Shown: positions 8,168-16,700 of the stretch, piece by piece
How the letters are laid out: each line of letters begins with the position of its first letter
How positions within the stretch are numbered: position 1 is the stretch's first letter
Source of the DNA: Verrucosispora sp. NA02020
Lineage (GTDB): Bacteria; Actinomycetota; Actinomycetes; Mycobacteriales; Micromonosporaceae
DNA: 64,000 nucleotides
Direction: 5' to 3'
Assembly: GCF_013364215.1 (NCBI RefSeq)
Contig: NZ_CP054923.1
Coordinates: 3,286,001-3,350,000 of the forward strand
Made by a program: the position numbers and the translations under genes
The notes under the pieces: model-generated
The model's input: the letters and a program-made list of their open reading frames with translations, nothing else
Database searches by the model: none
What the model was told of the DNA's origin: nothing

Positions 8168-8181
8168 TGGGAGCGCTTCCA
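8168..8181. promoter_or_regulatory. CebR-like operator upstream of the LPMO gene
   Basis: TGGGAGCGCTTCCA differs at one position from the CebR operator TGGGAGCGCTCCCA, which controls cellulose utilisation genes in Streptomyces and relatives. It lies 33-46 bases upstream of the LPMO GTG, where it would overlap the promoter. Confidence 0.75.
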
Positions 8182-8397
8182 AGGCCCAGCATTACACCGA
8201 TGTTTCCGATTATCAACGATGGTCGATGAAAGATCGATGTGGGCGGACTGGATGCGGTTGGTCCGAGTCGCCCGCAATCGCAGCTCAGCGGGGCTTTCAG
8301 GATGGATGGACCAGGCTCGCCGATCGCCCGAGATTAGATTTCCGGAAGTCGATTCCTGTCCGGTTCGCACTGCTGTGGTCGGGGTGGGTCGCCGCCG

Positions 8398-9219
8398 TCA
8401 CCCGGCGTACGCGGCGAGCAGCGACAGCCGCTCGGCGGCGGCACTGCCCGGTGCGGCGGTGTAGGCGATCAGGATCGGCCCGGTGCGTCCCGGCGGCGTG
8501 TACGCGTCCCAGTCCAGACGCAACTCCCCGACCTGGGGATGGGCGAAGACCTTGCTGCCGTGGACCGACTCGCGTACGTCGTGACGGGCCCAGAGCCTGC
8601 CGAACTCCTCGCTGCGGATGGTCAACGTGCCGACGATCTCCTGCGCGCGCGGGTGCTCCGGATCGACGGCCACCGCCGCGCGCAGGAAGCCCAGATAGTC
8701 CAGCACCGTCTCCCGCCACCCGGCGCACCGGTCGCGCGCCTCGGCATGGGTGAACATGTCGATCAGCACGTTGCCCGGGCCGATGCCCGGGTAGAGCGCC
8801 GTGGCCATCCTGTTCCAGGCGAGCAGGTCCAGATGACGGCTGACCACCACGGCCGGGGTGTGCAGGCTGTGCAGCAGCCGGTGGATGCTCTCCGGGACGG
8901 TCTCCCGGGAACGGCGCCGGGGAGTCGGCGGCCGCTGCGCCCGGCGGGCCAGCGCGTGCAGGTGACGGGTCTCCTCGGCGTTGAGGGCGAGCGCGCGGGC
9001 GATGCCGGTCAGCACGTCGTCGGAGGGGCGCACGTCGCGTCCCTGCTCCAGACGTTGGTAGTAGTCGGTACTCACGCCCGCGAGCAGGGCCAACTCCTCG
9101 CGGCGCAGGCCGGCGACCCGGCGGCGCGGCCCGGGAGTCAGACCGAGATCCTCCGGCCGCAGCCGGGAGCGGCGGTTGCGCAGGAAGTCCGCCAACTCGC
9201 GGGCGTAGGCCGTGGTCAC
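8398..9219 (-). CDS. XRE-family regulator with MmyB-like C-terminal ligand-binding domain
   Basis: 273 residues from the GTG at 9219. An XRE helix-turn-helix lies at about residues 30-85 (RRVAGLRREELALLAGVSTDYYQRLEQGR), the hallmark of the family. The C-terminal two-thirds matches the MmyB-like PAS-type domain (LLAWNRMATALYP, then DYLGFLRAAVAVDPEHPRAQEIVGTL, then HPQVGELRLDWDAY). These regulators typically sit divergent from an SDR and respond to a small hydrophobic ligand. That is the arrangement here: the SDR starts 102 bases away on the other strand. Confidence 0.9.
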   Translation of the reverse strand: MTTAYARELADFLRNRRSRLRPEDLGLTPGPRRRVAGLRREELALLAGVSTDYYQRLEQGRDVRPSDDVLTGIARALALNAEETRHLHALARRAQRPPTPRRRSRETVPESIHRLLHSLHTPAVVVSRHLDLLAWNRMATALYPGIGPGNVLIDMFTHAEARDRCAGWRETVLDYLGFLRAAVAVDPEHPRAQEIVGTLTIRSEEFGRLWARHDVRESVHGSKVFAHPQVGELRLDWDAYTPPGRTGPILIAYTAAPGSAAAERLSLLAAYAG

Positions 9220-9321
9220 CCCCCGAGTCTGCCGGTCCGGTCCGGCCGCAGGGTAGGTCCGGTGGTCCCAGGTTGGCGAGGTCTCTCCGGCCGACCGCGC
9301 CACCTCCTAGCGTCGACGACC

Positions 9322-10236
9322 ATGCCGAACTGGACCGAAGAACAGATTCCCGACCAGCAGGGACGCCGGGCGGTGGTGACCGGGGCGAACTCGGGCGTGG
9401 GGCGGGTCACGGCCCTGGAACTGGCCCGCCACGGCGCCTCGGTGCTGCTCGCCGTGCGCGACGTCGCGGCCGGTGAACAGACCGCCCTCGACATCCGACG
9501 CCGGGTGCCGGGGGCCGACGTCGAGGTGCGGAGACTGGACCTGGCCTCGCTCGACTCCGTCCGCGCCTTCGCCGCCGCCCTGCCCGGACCGCTCGACCTG
9601 CTCGTCAACAACGCCGGGGTGGCGCTGACCGGCGCCCGTCCGGCCCCGACGGCGGACGGATTCGACATGCAGATGGGGACCAACGCACTCGGCCCGTACG
9701 CGCTGACCGGCCTCCTGCTCGACCGGTTGACCGCCGGACGGCAGCCTCGGGTGGTCACCGTCTCGTCGATCGTGCACCGGCGGCGCGGCCTGGACCTCGC
9801 CGACCTGAACTCCGAGAAGTCCTACCACGGCCCGACGGCGTACTCGAGGTCCAAGCTGGTCGCGACCATCCTCGGCCTGGAGTTGGACCGTCGGCTGCGT
9901 GCCTCCGGGTCACCGGTGATCAGCGTGCTCGCCCATCCCGGGATGACCCGGACCAACCTCACCCCCCGCGCGTTGGCCAACCGCTCCGTGCTCCTGCGTG
10001 CCGTGGGTCGACTCAGCCCGCTGCTGATCAGCCGAGTCGAGGCGGGTGCCAGACCCCAGCTCCACGCGGCCACCGCGACGGGCGTACGCGGTGGGCAGTT
10101 CTTCGGGCCGCGCGGTTTCCAGGAGATCCGTGGGCCGGTCACCGAGGTGCGGGCGAGCGCGACGGCACAGGACCCGGAGAACGGCCGGCGTATGTGGGCG
10201 GAGGCCGCCCGGCTGACCGGCGTCCGATATCTGTGA
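9322..10236 (+). CDS. SDR-family oxidoreductase (retinol-dehydrogenase/WW-oxidoreductase-like)
   Basis: 304 residues. TGANSGVG is the NAD(P) loop, LLVNNAGV the structural NNAG motif, VTVSSIVHRR the serine and YSRSK the catalytic Tyr-Lys. The HPGMTRTNL loop and a C-terminal section on product and substrate binding (GGQFFGPRGFQEIRG) match the group of NADP-dependent SDRs annotated as retinol dehydrogenase-like. It is presumably the target of the divergent XRE/MmyB-type regulator. The substrate is unknown. It is separated from the PKS cluster by the two-component system, so it is not an obvious trans-acting ketoreductase. Confidence 0.85.
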   Translation: MPNWTEEQIPDQQGRRAVVTGANSGVGRVTALELARHGASVLLAVRDVAAGEQTALDIRRRVPGADVEVRRLDLASLDSVRAFAAALPGPLDLLVNNAGVALTGARPAPTADGFDMQMGTNALGPYALTGLLLDRLTAGRQPRVVTVSSIVHRRRGLDLADLNSEKSYHGPTAYSRSKLVATILGLELDRRLRASGSPVISVLAHPGMTRTNLTPRALANRSVLLRAVGRLSPLLISRVEAGARPQLHAATATGVRGGQFFGPRGFQEIRGPVTEVRASATAQDPENGRRMWAEAARLTGVRYL

Positions 10237-10365
10237 GCCGCTGGCGGACAGAGCGCGGTCGCACTTTCGTCGTACCGCGCCGCGTCGCGGATCCGACGAA
10301 GCACTGACGATTCGGCGGTCGATTCCCGAGACGCTGGACCTCCCCATCACGACGGAGGAACTGTC

Positions 10366-10734
10366 ATGCGAAAAGTCGGCCTCGTCATCGCCGCCGTCAT
10401 CGTGGTCCTGTGCGGTGGCATCGGGTGGACCGTCTACCAGGCGATCGCGCTGGGCAAGGAGGTGCTCGGTGCCGGCGTCACGCGGGAGCAGTTCGACGCG
10501 CAGCAGGTGGGGGCGGCGGAAGCGGACGTCCGCACCGCCCTGCCCGAGCCGCTGAGCGGGATGCGCGACAAGGACCTCTACCCCGACGACCCGGGGCGGC
10601 AGGGCATCCCGGCCGGCGCCTCGTGCATTTATCACACCGTGGCGCCGTTGGGCGAACCGGGCCCGGAGTTGTGGCGATTCTGCTTCGTCGACGGGACCCT
10701 GGCCGAGAAACGGGGCATCACCATTCCCGAATGA
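10366..10734 (+). CDS. Small membrane-anchored protein with SmpA/BamE-like domain
   Basis: 122 residues: one N-terminal membrane segment (VGLVIAAVIVVLCGGIGWTVY), then an exported domain with EADVRTALPEPL, two cysteines (Cys87 in GASCIYH, Cys106 in RFCFVDG) and a final GTLAEKRGI. The same domain, with both cysteines in the same context, forms the C-terminal tail of the histidine kinase at 11043-12638. The helix-rich repeat resembles the SmpA/OmlA fold, and the cysteines may form a disulphide (inference). GGAGGAA lies 7 bases before the ATG. It could be a ligand, decoy or partner for that kinase. Confidence 0.75.
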   Translation: MRKVGLVIAAVIVVLCGGIGWTVYQAIALGKEVLGAGVTREQFDAQQVGAAEADVRTALPEPLSGMRDKDLYPDDPGRQGIPAGASCIYHTVAPLGEPGPELWRFCFVDGTLAEKRGITIPE

Positions 10735-10746
10735 GCGGGACACGGA

Positions 10747-10790
10747 GAGAAAGCCGCCGCCCGGGTGTTCGCCGCCCGGGCGGCTTCTCG
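10747..10790. terminator. GC-rich hairpin terminator after the small membrane-protein gene
   Basis: The left arm GAAAGCCGCCGCCCGGG pairs, with a small bulge, to the right arm CCCGGGCGGCTTCTC around an 8-base loop. It follows the stop at 10734 by about a dozen bases and precedes the next plus-strand promoter. Confidence 0.75.
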
Positions 10791-10878
10791 TGACGGACGC
10801 GGGTCAACGAAAGTGCGAGGCGTGGTTCCGTCGTCCGCCAGACGCCGACCCGGACCGGCTGTCGCGACACTGTGGAGC

Positions 10879-11046
10879 ATGACAGCGATCGTGCACGCGG
10901 AGGTACGGGACACCCTCGACAGCGCGGGCTGGGCGGCGTCGGCCAGGATCTACCGGAGGCGGACCGGTGCCGGGCTGCTGGAGGCGTACGAGGCGGTCGA
11001 CCGGATCGGCCACGACGAGACCCGAGGGCGAGGACCGACCCGATGA
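10879..11046 (+). CDS. Ribosomal L7/L12 C-terminal-like microprotein
   Basis: 55 residues. The central IYRRRTGAGLLEAYEAVDRI matches the helix-turn-helix of the L7/L12 C-terminal domain (ReiTGlgLkeAkelVd pattern), with the GAGL turn kept. Such free-standing mini-domains occur in actinomycetes and have no known role. The stop overlaps the start of the histidine kinase gene (ATGA), so it is the first gene of the two-component operon. The ATG is preceded by GTGGAG. Confidence 0.65.
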   Translation: MTAIVHAEVRDTLDSAGWAASARIYRRRTGAGLLEAYEAVDRIGHDETRGRGPTR

Positions 11047-12638
11047 CCGTGGGCAGTCGCACGTTGCTGTGGGTGACCCGGTGGCGGGAGCGGGCCGGTC
11101 TGAACGGGGTGTGGCGGTGGGTCTACGAGATCGCCCTGGTGCTGCTGGTGACCGTGGCGGCGACGATCGCGGCGGCCGTCACCGACTGGTACCCGTCGAT
11201 GCCGTGGCTGGTCGCGGTGACCACGCCGATCCTGATGGTGCTGCGGTTGACCAGTCCGCTGCCGGCCTACGTCGCCGCGGCTCTGGTCGGTCTGGGCACC
11301 GGCGGGCCGAGCGGCCTGCTGCTGGTGGTGCTGAGCGCCTCGCTCGGCTACCGCCTCGCCCGGTGGTGGCAGGTCGCGGCCGGGCTGGTGCTGGCCTGGG
11401 TCTGCTTCGTGGGGTCCATCGTATGGACGGACCCGCTGGGCGTGGACCTGGTGGTGATGTACTCGGCGTTGTTCGTGCTGATGGCGGCCTTGCCGGCCGG
11501 TGTCGCGCGGCTGGTCCGTCGCCGGCGGGTGCTGCTGGCCGCCCTGCACCACCGCAACGTGCAGTTGCACCGCGAGCAGAGTGAGGTGGCCCGGCGGGCG
11601 CAGACGCGGGAGCGGGCCCGCATCGCGCGGGACCTGCACGACTCGCTGGGACACAAGCTCACGCTGATCTCGCTCTACGCAGGGATGCTGCGCACCGCCG
11701 ACGACGACGGGCGATCCGAGGCCGCCGATCTGGTCCGCCAGACGTCCTCGGCGGCGATGACCGAGTTGCGGCAGATCCTCGGCATCCTGGGGCAGGACGA
11801 CAGCCAGTCCACGGTGCGCCCACTGACCGGCCTGGACGATCTCGCCACGCAGGCACGTGCCTCCGGTGCCGAGGTGGAGATCGTCCGGGAGGGGGAGTCC
11901 CGACCGCTGGCGGCACTGACCGAGCACGCCGCGTACCGGGTGATCCAGGAGGGCCTGACCAACGCGCTGCGCCACGCCCAGGGCGGCGCGATCGTGCTGT
12001 CGCTGCGGTACGAGCCGGACGCGCTGGTAGCCGGGGTGACCAACACCGTGGGGCGGCGGGTCGTGCGGGCCACCTCCGGCCAGGGACTGCTCGGGCTGAC
12101 CGAACGGGTCCGGGTCGCCGGCGGCATGCTCTATCACGGGTCGACCCTGGACGGCGGGTTCCGGCTGGCGGCCACGTTGCCGTACCCGGGTGACGAACGC
12201 GCTGCGCCCACCGCCGCGCACCGGCCGCCGCCCGCCGCCGAGCCGGAGGCCGACTTCGCGGTGCTGATGGAGCGCGACCGCCGCCGGTCCCGGCTCGTCC
12301 TCGCCGCGACCGCGCTGTCCGTCGCCGGTTGCCTGGTGCTCTGCGTGGCGGGGATCTGGCTGATGACGGCGCTGGTCATCGTCGACCGCGACACCTACGA
12401 CGCGGTCCGGATCGGACAGTCCGAAGCCGAGGTACGCGATCTGCTACCGGATGCCGACGTGGCGGTGGCCGAGGTCGTCGGTGGTCGGGACGTACCCGGC
12501 GCCGTCTGCGTCGACTACCATGCGTCTATCCTGGACCGGCACGACACCGACGCCGACCTCGGCCAGACCCTCTACCGGTTCTGCTTCCGCGACGGGGTGC
12601 TCGTCGACAAGCAGATCTTCCAGGAGCAGCCGTCATGA
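11043..12638 (+). CDS. NarL-type sensor histidine kinase with unusual C-terminal exported domain
   Basis: 531 residues. Five or six membrane segments occupy residues about 28-160, followed by a coiled stretch and the HisKA_3 dimerisation box ERARIARDLHDSLGHKL with the phospho-acceptor His199. The ATPase domain (N box in VIQEGLTNALRHA, G box in GQGLLGLTERV) ends near residue 390. Unusually, a further membrane segment (about 412-447) follows the catalytic domain. It leads to an 84-residue tail with GQSEAEVRDLLP and two cysteines (Cys489, Cys514) that should lie outside the cell. The tail is paralogous to the small protein at 10366-10734. The gene is coupled to its response regulator by an ATGA overlap. 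Confidence 0.9.
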   Translation: MTVGSRTLLWVTRWRERAGLNGVWRWVYEIALVLLVTVAATIAAAVTDWYPSMPWLVAVTTPILMVLRLTSPLPAYVAAALVGLGTGGPSGLLLVVLSASLGYRLARWWQVAAGLVLAWVCFVGSIVWTDPLGVDLVVMYSALFVLMAALPAGVARLVRRRRVLLAALHHRNVQLHREQSEVARRAQTRERARIARDLHDSLGHKLTLISLYAGMLRTADDDGRSEAADLVRQTSSAAMTELRQILGILGQDDSQSTVRPLTGLDDLATQARASGAEVEIVREGESRPLAALTEHAAYRVIQEGLTNALRHAQGGAIVLSLRYEPDALVAGVTNTVGRRVVRATSGQGLLGLTERVRVAGGMLYHGSTLDGGFRLAATLPYPGDERAAPTAAHRPPPAAEPEADFAVLMERDRRRSRLVLAATALSVAGCLVLCVAGIWLMTALVIVDRDTYDAVRIGQSEAEVRDLLPDADVAVAEVVGGRDVPGAVCVDYHASILDRHDTDADLGQTLYRFCFRDGVLVDKQIFQEQPS

Positions 12639-13312
12639 CCGCACCCCGGCGGGTCCTGCTGGCCGACGACGACTCGCTGATCCGTACCGCGATCCGGACG
12701 ATCCTGCACCCGGCCGCCGACATCGACCTGATCGCCGAGGTCGCAGACGGGCGGGCCGCCGTCGAGCAGGCCGTGCGGCAGCGTCCGGACGTGGCGCTGC
12801 TGGACATCCAGATGCCGGCTCTCGACGGTCTGGCCGCGCTCCGGGAGATCCGCCGTCTGGTGCCGGCCGTCCAGGTGGTGATGCTGACGACCTTCGGTCA
12901 GGACGAGTACGTGGCGCAGGCGCTCTCCGCGGGTGCGGCCGGCTTCCTGCTCAAGGAGTCGGCCGCCGACGAACTCGCGTACGCGATCCGCGCCGCCGCG
13001 ACCGGCAACGCCTACCTGTCCCCGAAGATCACCCGTCAGGTCCTCGACCGGCTACCCGCCGCGACCGTGCGGCCGGAGGAGGACCTGGTCAAGGTGGGCA
13101 TGCTCAGCATCCGGGAACGCGAGGTCCTGGTCCTGGTGGCCCAGGGCCTGTCGAACGCCGAGATCGGCCAGCGGCTGTTCGTCTCCGAGGGCACCGTCAA
13201 GACGCACGTCTACCGGGTGTTCGCCAAACTCGGCTGCGACAACCGGGTGCAGGCCGCGATGTTGGCACAACGGGCCGGGCTGTTGGAGCCGCAGGCGGAC
13301 TCGCCACGCTGA
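12635..13312 (+). CDS. NarL/FixJ-family response regulator
   Basis: 225 residues. The receiver domain (1-120) has the acidic pair in LLADDDS, the phosphorylation Asp in VALLDIQMPALDG, the Thr in LTTFG and the Lys in LLKES. The LuxR-type helix-turn-helix is at the C-terminus (LSIREREVLVLVAQGLSNAEIGQ, then SEGTVKTHVYRVFAKLG). Cognate of the kinase upstream, with overlapping genes. It lies directly in front of the 438-base regulatory region of the megasynthase genes, so it could control them, but nothing in the sequence proves this. Confidence 0.93.
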   Translation: MTAPRRVLLADDDSLIRTAIRTILHPAADIDLIAEVADGRAAVEQAVRQRPDVALLDIQMPALDGLAALREIRRLVPAVQVVMLTTFGQDEYVAQALSAGAAGFLLKESAADELAYAIRAAATGNAYLSPKITRQVLDRLPAATVRPEEDLVKVGMLSIREREVLVLVAQGLSNAEIGQRLFVSEGTVKTHVYRVFAKLGCDNRVQAAMLAQRAGLLEPQADSPR

Positions 13313-13750
13313 CCGGAACGCGTGTGCGGCAACCGGGTTGCCGACCGCGTCGACCGGCCCTTCTATCAATCGTTTACATCGCGGTCAAGCGCGTAAATCA
13401 CTGTGCCGTTGTTTTGTGTGGAAGTCGTCGTACATCGCGCTCGGACGCCGGCCCGGCCCTCCCCTGACAAGGCGAAATGCGGACCGCCAGAATTTCACGG
13501 GCTATGTCGGGAAGATGGATATTTGCGTTAACGGCAGAAGAACCCGTTCGGCGGCACCTGTAACATTATTCCGGACAAAGCGGCTATTCCTTGTGGGTGG
13601 CGGGCAGAAATATCCCCTCATAAAGCGCGAATCGGATGGTTATGTCAAGCTCCTTGACATCCCTTAAACGCAGCTTGTAACGTGCGTTGCGCTGGCTGAT
13701 GTTCATGAGTCAAGAGCTCGGTTAACCGCTTTGCCCGACGGGGGTAAGAA
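13313..13750. other. 438-base regulatory region without a gene, ahead of the megasynthase operon
   Basis: No convincing coding sequence. Base composition drops to near 50% GC between about 13490 and 13700, in contrast with over 70% on both sides, and reading frames there show no codon bias. It contains the dyad/promoter at 13642-13681, a 10-base palindrome CGGTTAACCG at 13719-13728 and a weaker TTTAC/GTAAA dyad near 13370-13400. A long untranslated leader of about 60 bases would separate the predicted start of transcription from the TTG start at 13751. Confidence 0.6.
13642..13681 (+). promoter_or_regulatory. Operator dyad overlapping the -35 box of the megasynthase promoter
   Basis: ATGTCAAG (13642-13649), CTC, CTTGACAT (13653-13660) is a perfect 8-bp dyad. 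Its right arm contains TTGACA (13654-13659), which with TGTAAC (13676-13681) at a 16-base spacing makes a good sigma-70-type promoter pointing at the PKS genes. A repressor bound to the dyad would cover the -35 element. MarR (34693) and TetR (35276) regulators at the other end of the cluster are candidates. Confidence 0.7.
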
Positions 13751-16700
13751 TTGACGGCGGAAGACAGGAATTCCTCTGCGCCGATGCGCTACGACGAATT
13801 GGCCGACTGGCTCCTCGCGGAAATCGGCCGCCTCGTAGGTCGTGATCCCGCCACCATCAGGCAGGACGACAAATTCTCCAGCTACGGGCTGGACTCGCTG
13901 CGGGCGACGCATCTCGTGAAGGCTCTGGCCGACCTGCTCGGCCGACCGGTGCCGGTGACGCTGCTGTTCGCCAGACCGACCGTCCGCAGCCTGACGACCG
14001 GCCTGCTGGAGGGCGTGCTCGACGGCGCCCTTGTCACCGGAATCGCGGCGCCCGCCGCCGCGCCGACGACCATCAACGACCCGATCGCCGTCGTCGGCCT
14101 CTCCTGCCGGCTACCGGCCGGTGACGGACCCGCCCAGTTCTGGCGTGCCCTGCTCGACGGGTCGGACGCGGTGCGTCAGGTGCCGCCGGACCGGTGGAAC
14201 CCGGAGTCGCCGGTCGGTGGGGGACCGGCCGACCCGGCGACGGCCGTCACCGCGCAGGCTGGGTTCCTCCCCGGCCGCATCGACGGCTTCGATCCACTGT
14301 TCTTCGGCATCTCGCCCCGCGAGGCCCAGGAGATGGACCCCCAGCAGCGACTCTTCCTGGAGGTCGCGTGGGAGTCGATGGAGGACGCCGGCCTGGCCGA
14401 CGGGCGACTCGACGGTAGCCGTACGGGCGTCTTCGTCGGCGCCATCTGGCACGACTTCGCCGACCTGGCCCAGCGTGCCGCGTCCCGGCTGACCTCGCAC
14501 TCGGCGACCGGACGTGCGCTCAACATGGTGGCCAACCGGCTGTCGTACGCCCTCGGGCTGCGCGGACCCAGCGTCGTGGTCGACAGCGCCTGCTCATCGT
14601 CGTTGCTCGCCGTGCACCTGGCCTGCCAGAGCATCTGGGCGGGAGAGTCCACGACGGCCATCGCCGGTGGGGTCAACCTGCTGCTCGACCCCACGTCCAT
14701 GGTGGCGCTGACCCGCTTCGGCGGGCTGGCGCCCGACGGCCGGTGCAAGGCGTTCTCCGCCGACGCGGACGGCTTCGGCCGAGGGGAGGGCGCCGTCGCG
14801 CTGGTGCTCAGGCCCCTGCGCCTGGCGCTGGCCGACGGCGACGACATCTACTGCACGATCCGGGGCTCCGCGACCAACAACGACGGCCGCAGCAACGGCC
14901 TCACCGCACCGAACCCCGTCGCGCAGGAGGAGGTGCTGCGCGAGGCGTACCGGCGGGCGGGCGTCGACCCGGGCGAGGTGCACTACGTCGAGACGCACGG
15001 CACCGGCACCATGCTCGGCGACCCGATCGAGGCCGGCGCCCTCAGCGCGGTGCTCTGCGCCGACCGGCCACCGCAGCAGAACCTGGTCATCGGCTCGGTC
15101 AAGACCAACATCGGGCACCTGGAAGGCGCGGCGGGCGTCGCCGGCCTGCTCAAGGCCGTCCTGGTGCTGCGGCACCGGGCGATCCCGCCGAACCTGCACT
15201 TCGACCGGCCCAACCCGCACATCGCCTTCGACGACCTGCGGCTGCGCGTACCCACCGAGGTGGAGCCGTGGCCGGCGCAGCAGCCGCCGCTGGCCGGCGT
15301 GAGCGCGTTCGGTTGGGGCGGCACCAACGTGCACCTCGTGCTGGAGGGCTGGACAGAACCCGCCCGGATGACGGTGCCGCCCGTCGAGAGAACCCGACCC
15401 GAGGGCACCCGTCCCCGGGTCGCTTTCGTCTGCTCCCCGTACGGTCAGCAGTGGACGGGCATGGGCCGCGACCTCTACCGGACGGAACCGGTCTTCCGTG
15501 CCGTGGTGCGGCGGTGCGACCACGAGTTCCACCGGCTGACCGGCATATCCCTGGTCGAGGAGATGTTCCGGGACCGGGGCCGCGAGGACGCCGAGGACGT
15601 GGGCGTCATGCAGCCACTGCTGTTCGCCGTCCAGGTCGGCCTGGCCGCCTGGCTGGAGGACCGGGGGATACGGCCGGACGCGGTCGTCGGACACAGTCTC
15701 GGCGAGGTGGCCGCCGCGGTCATCGCCGGCATCCTCGACCTCACCGCCGCGGTGCACCTCATCCACCACTACAGCGACCAGCAGCGGCGGGTGGCCGGCA
15801 CCGGCGGCGGCATGGCACTGGTCGAACTCTCCGCCGCCGAGGTGACCGCCCTGCTCACCGAGCGCGGCCTCGCCGCCGTGGTCGCCGCCGAGAACGGACC
15901 CCGCTCCACCGCCCTCACCGGTGACCGGGAGACGCTGCGGACGCTCGTCGCGCAGTGGAAGGCCGACGGGGTGCTCTGCTCGTTGATCCGGGTCGACCTG
16001 GCTGCGCACGGGCCGGCGATCGACCTGGTCAGCGACGACCTGCGGACCGCGTTGGCCGGGCTCACCCCGCGCCCCGGACGCCTACCGATGATCTCGACGG
16101 TGACCGGCCGCCCGCTCGACTGGCGGCAGGCCGGCGCCGACTACTTCGTCCGGAACCTGCGCCAGCCGGTGCTGCTCGCCGACGCCGTCCGGTTCCTCCT
16201 CGACGACGGCCACGACCTGTTCCTGGAGATCAGTGCCGCTCCGGTGCTGCTGCCCGCGCTGCGGCAGAGCGTCGAGAACGTCGACCGGCCCGCGCAGGTG
16301 CTGCCCACCCTGCGCCGCGACGACGACCACGGCCTGGCGGAGACGCTGGCCGAGTGCCGCGCCCTCGGCCTCGACGTCCGCCCGCCCGCCCACCACGAGG
16401 ACACCGCCGAACTGGTCACCCTCTCCGCGCAGCACCCGCAGGCGCTGCGCGACCTGGCCCGGCAGGTCGCCGCCGGGATCGGCACCCCGGCGGAACACCC
16501 ACCCTCCATGGCCGACCTGGCCGCCGCCGCGCTCCGCCGTTCCGGACAGTCGCACCGGCTCGCGGTGGTCGCCCACCAGGTGCCCGAACTCGCCGAGCAC
16601 CTGGGCCGGTTCGCCGCCGGTGAACGCGTCGTCGGCCTCGCCGTGAGCGACCGGGCGGTCGACGCGCCGCCGCGTACCGTGTTCGTCTTCCCCGGTCAGG

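Noticed and set aside
2655..10236. The two SDR genes as trans-acting ketoreductases for the PKS
   Set aside because: One is coupled to the E1 operon and the other is paired with its own XRE regulator; neither has PKS-KR features.
10267..10300. TTCGTCG/CGACGAA inverted repeat before the small membrane-protein gene
   Set aside because: Only 7 bases with a 21-base loop; such matches are expected by chance at this base composition.
13515..13667. Possible small protein in the PKS leader region
   Set aside because: No ribosome site and no codon bias; it overlaps the operator/promoter.
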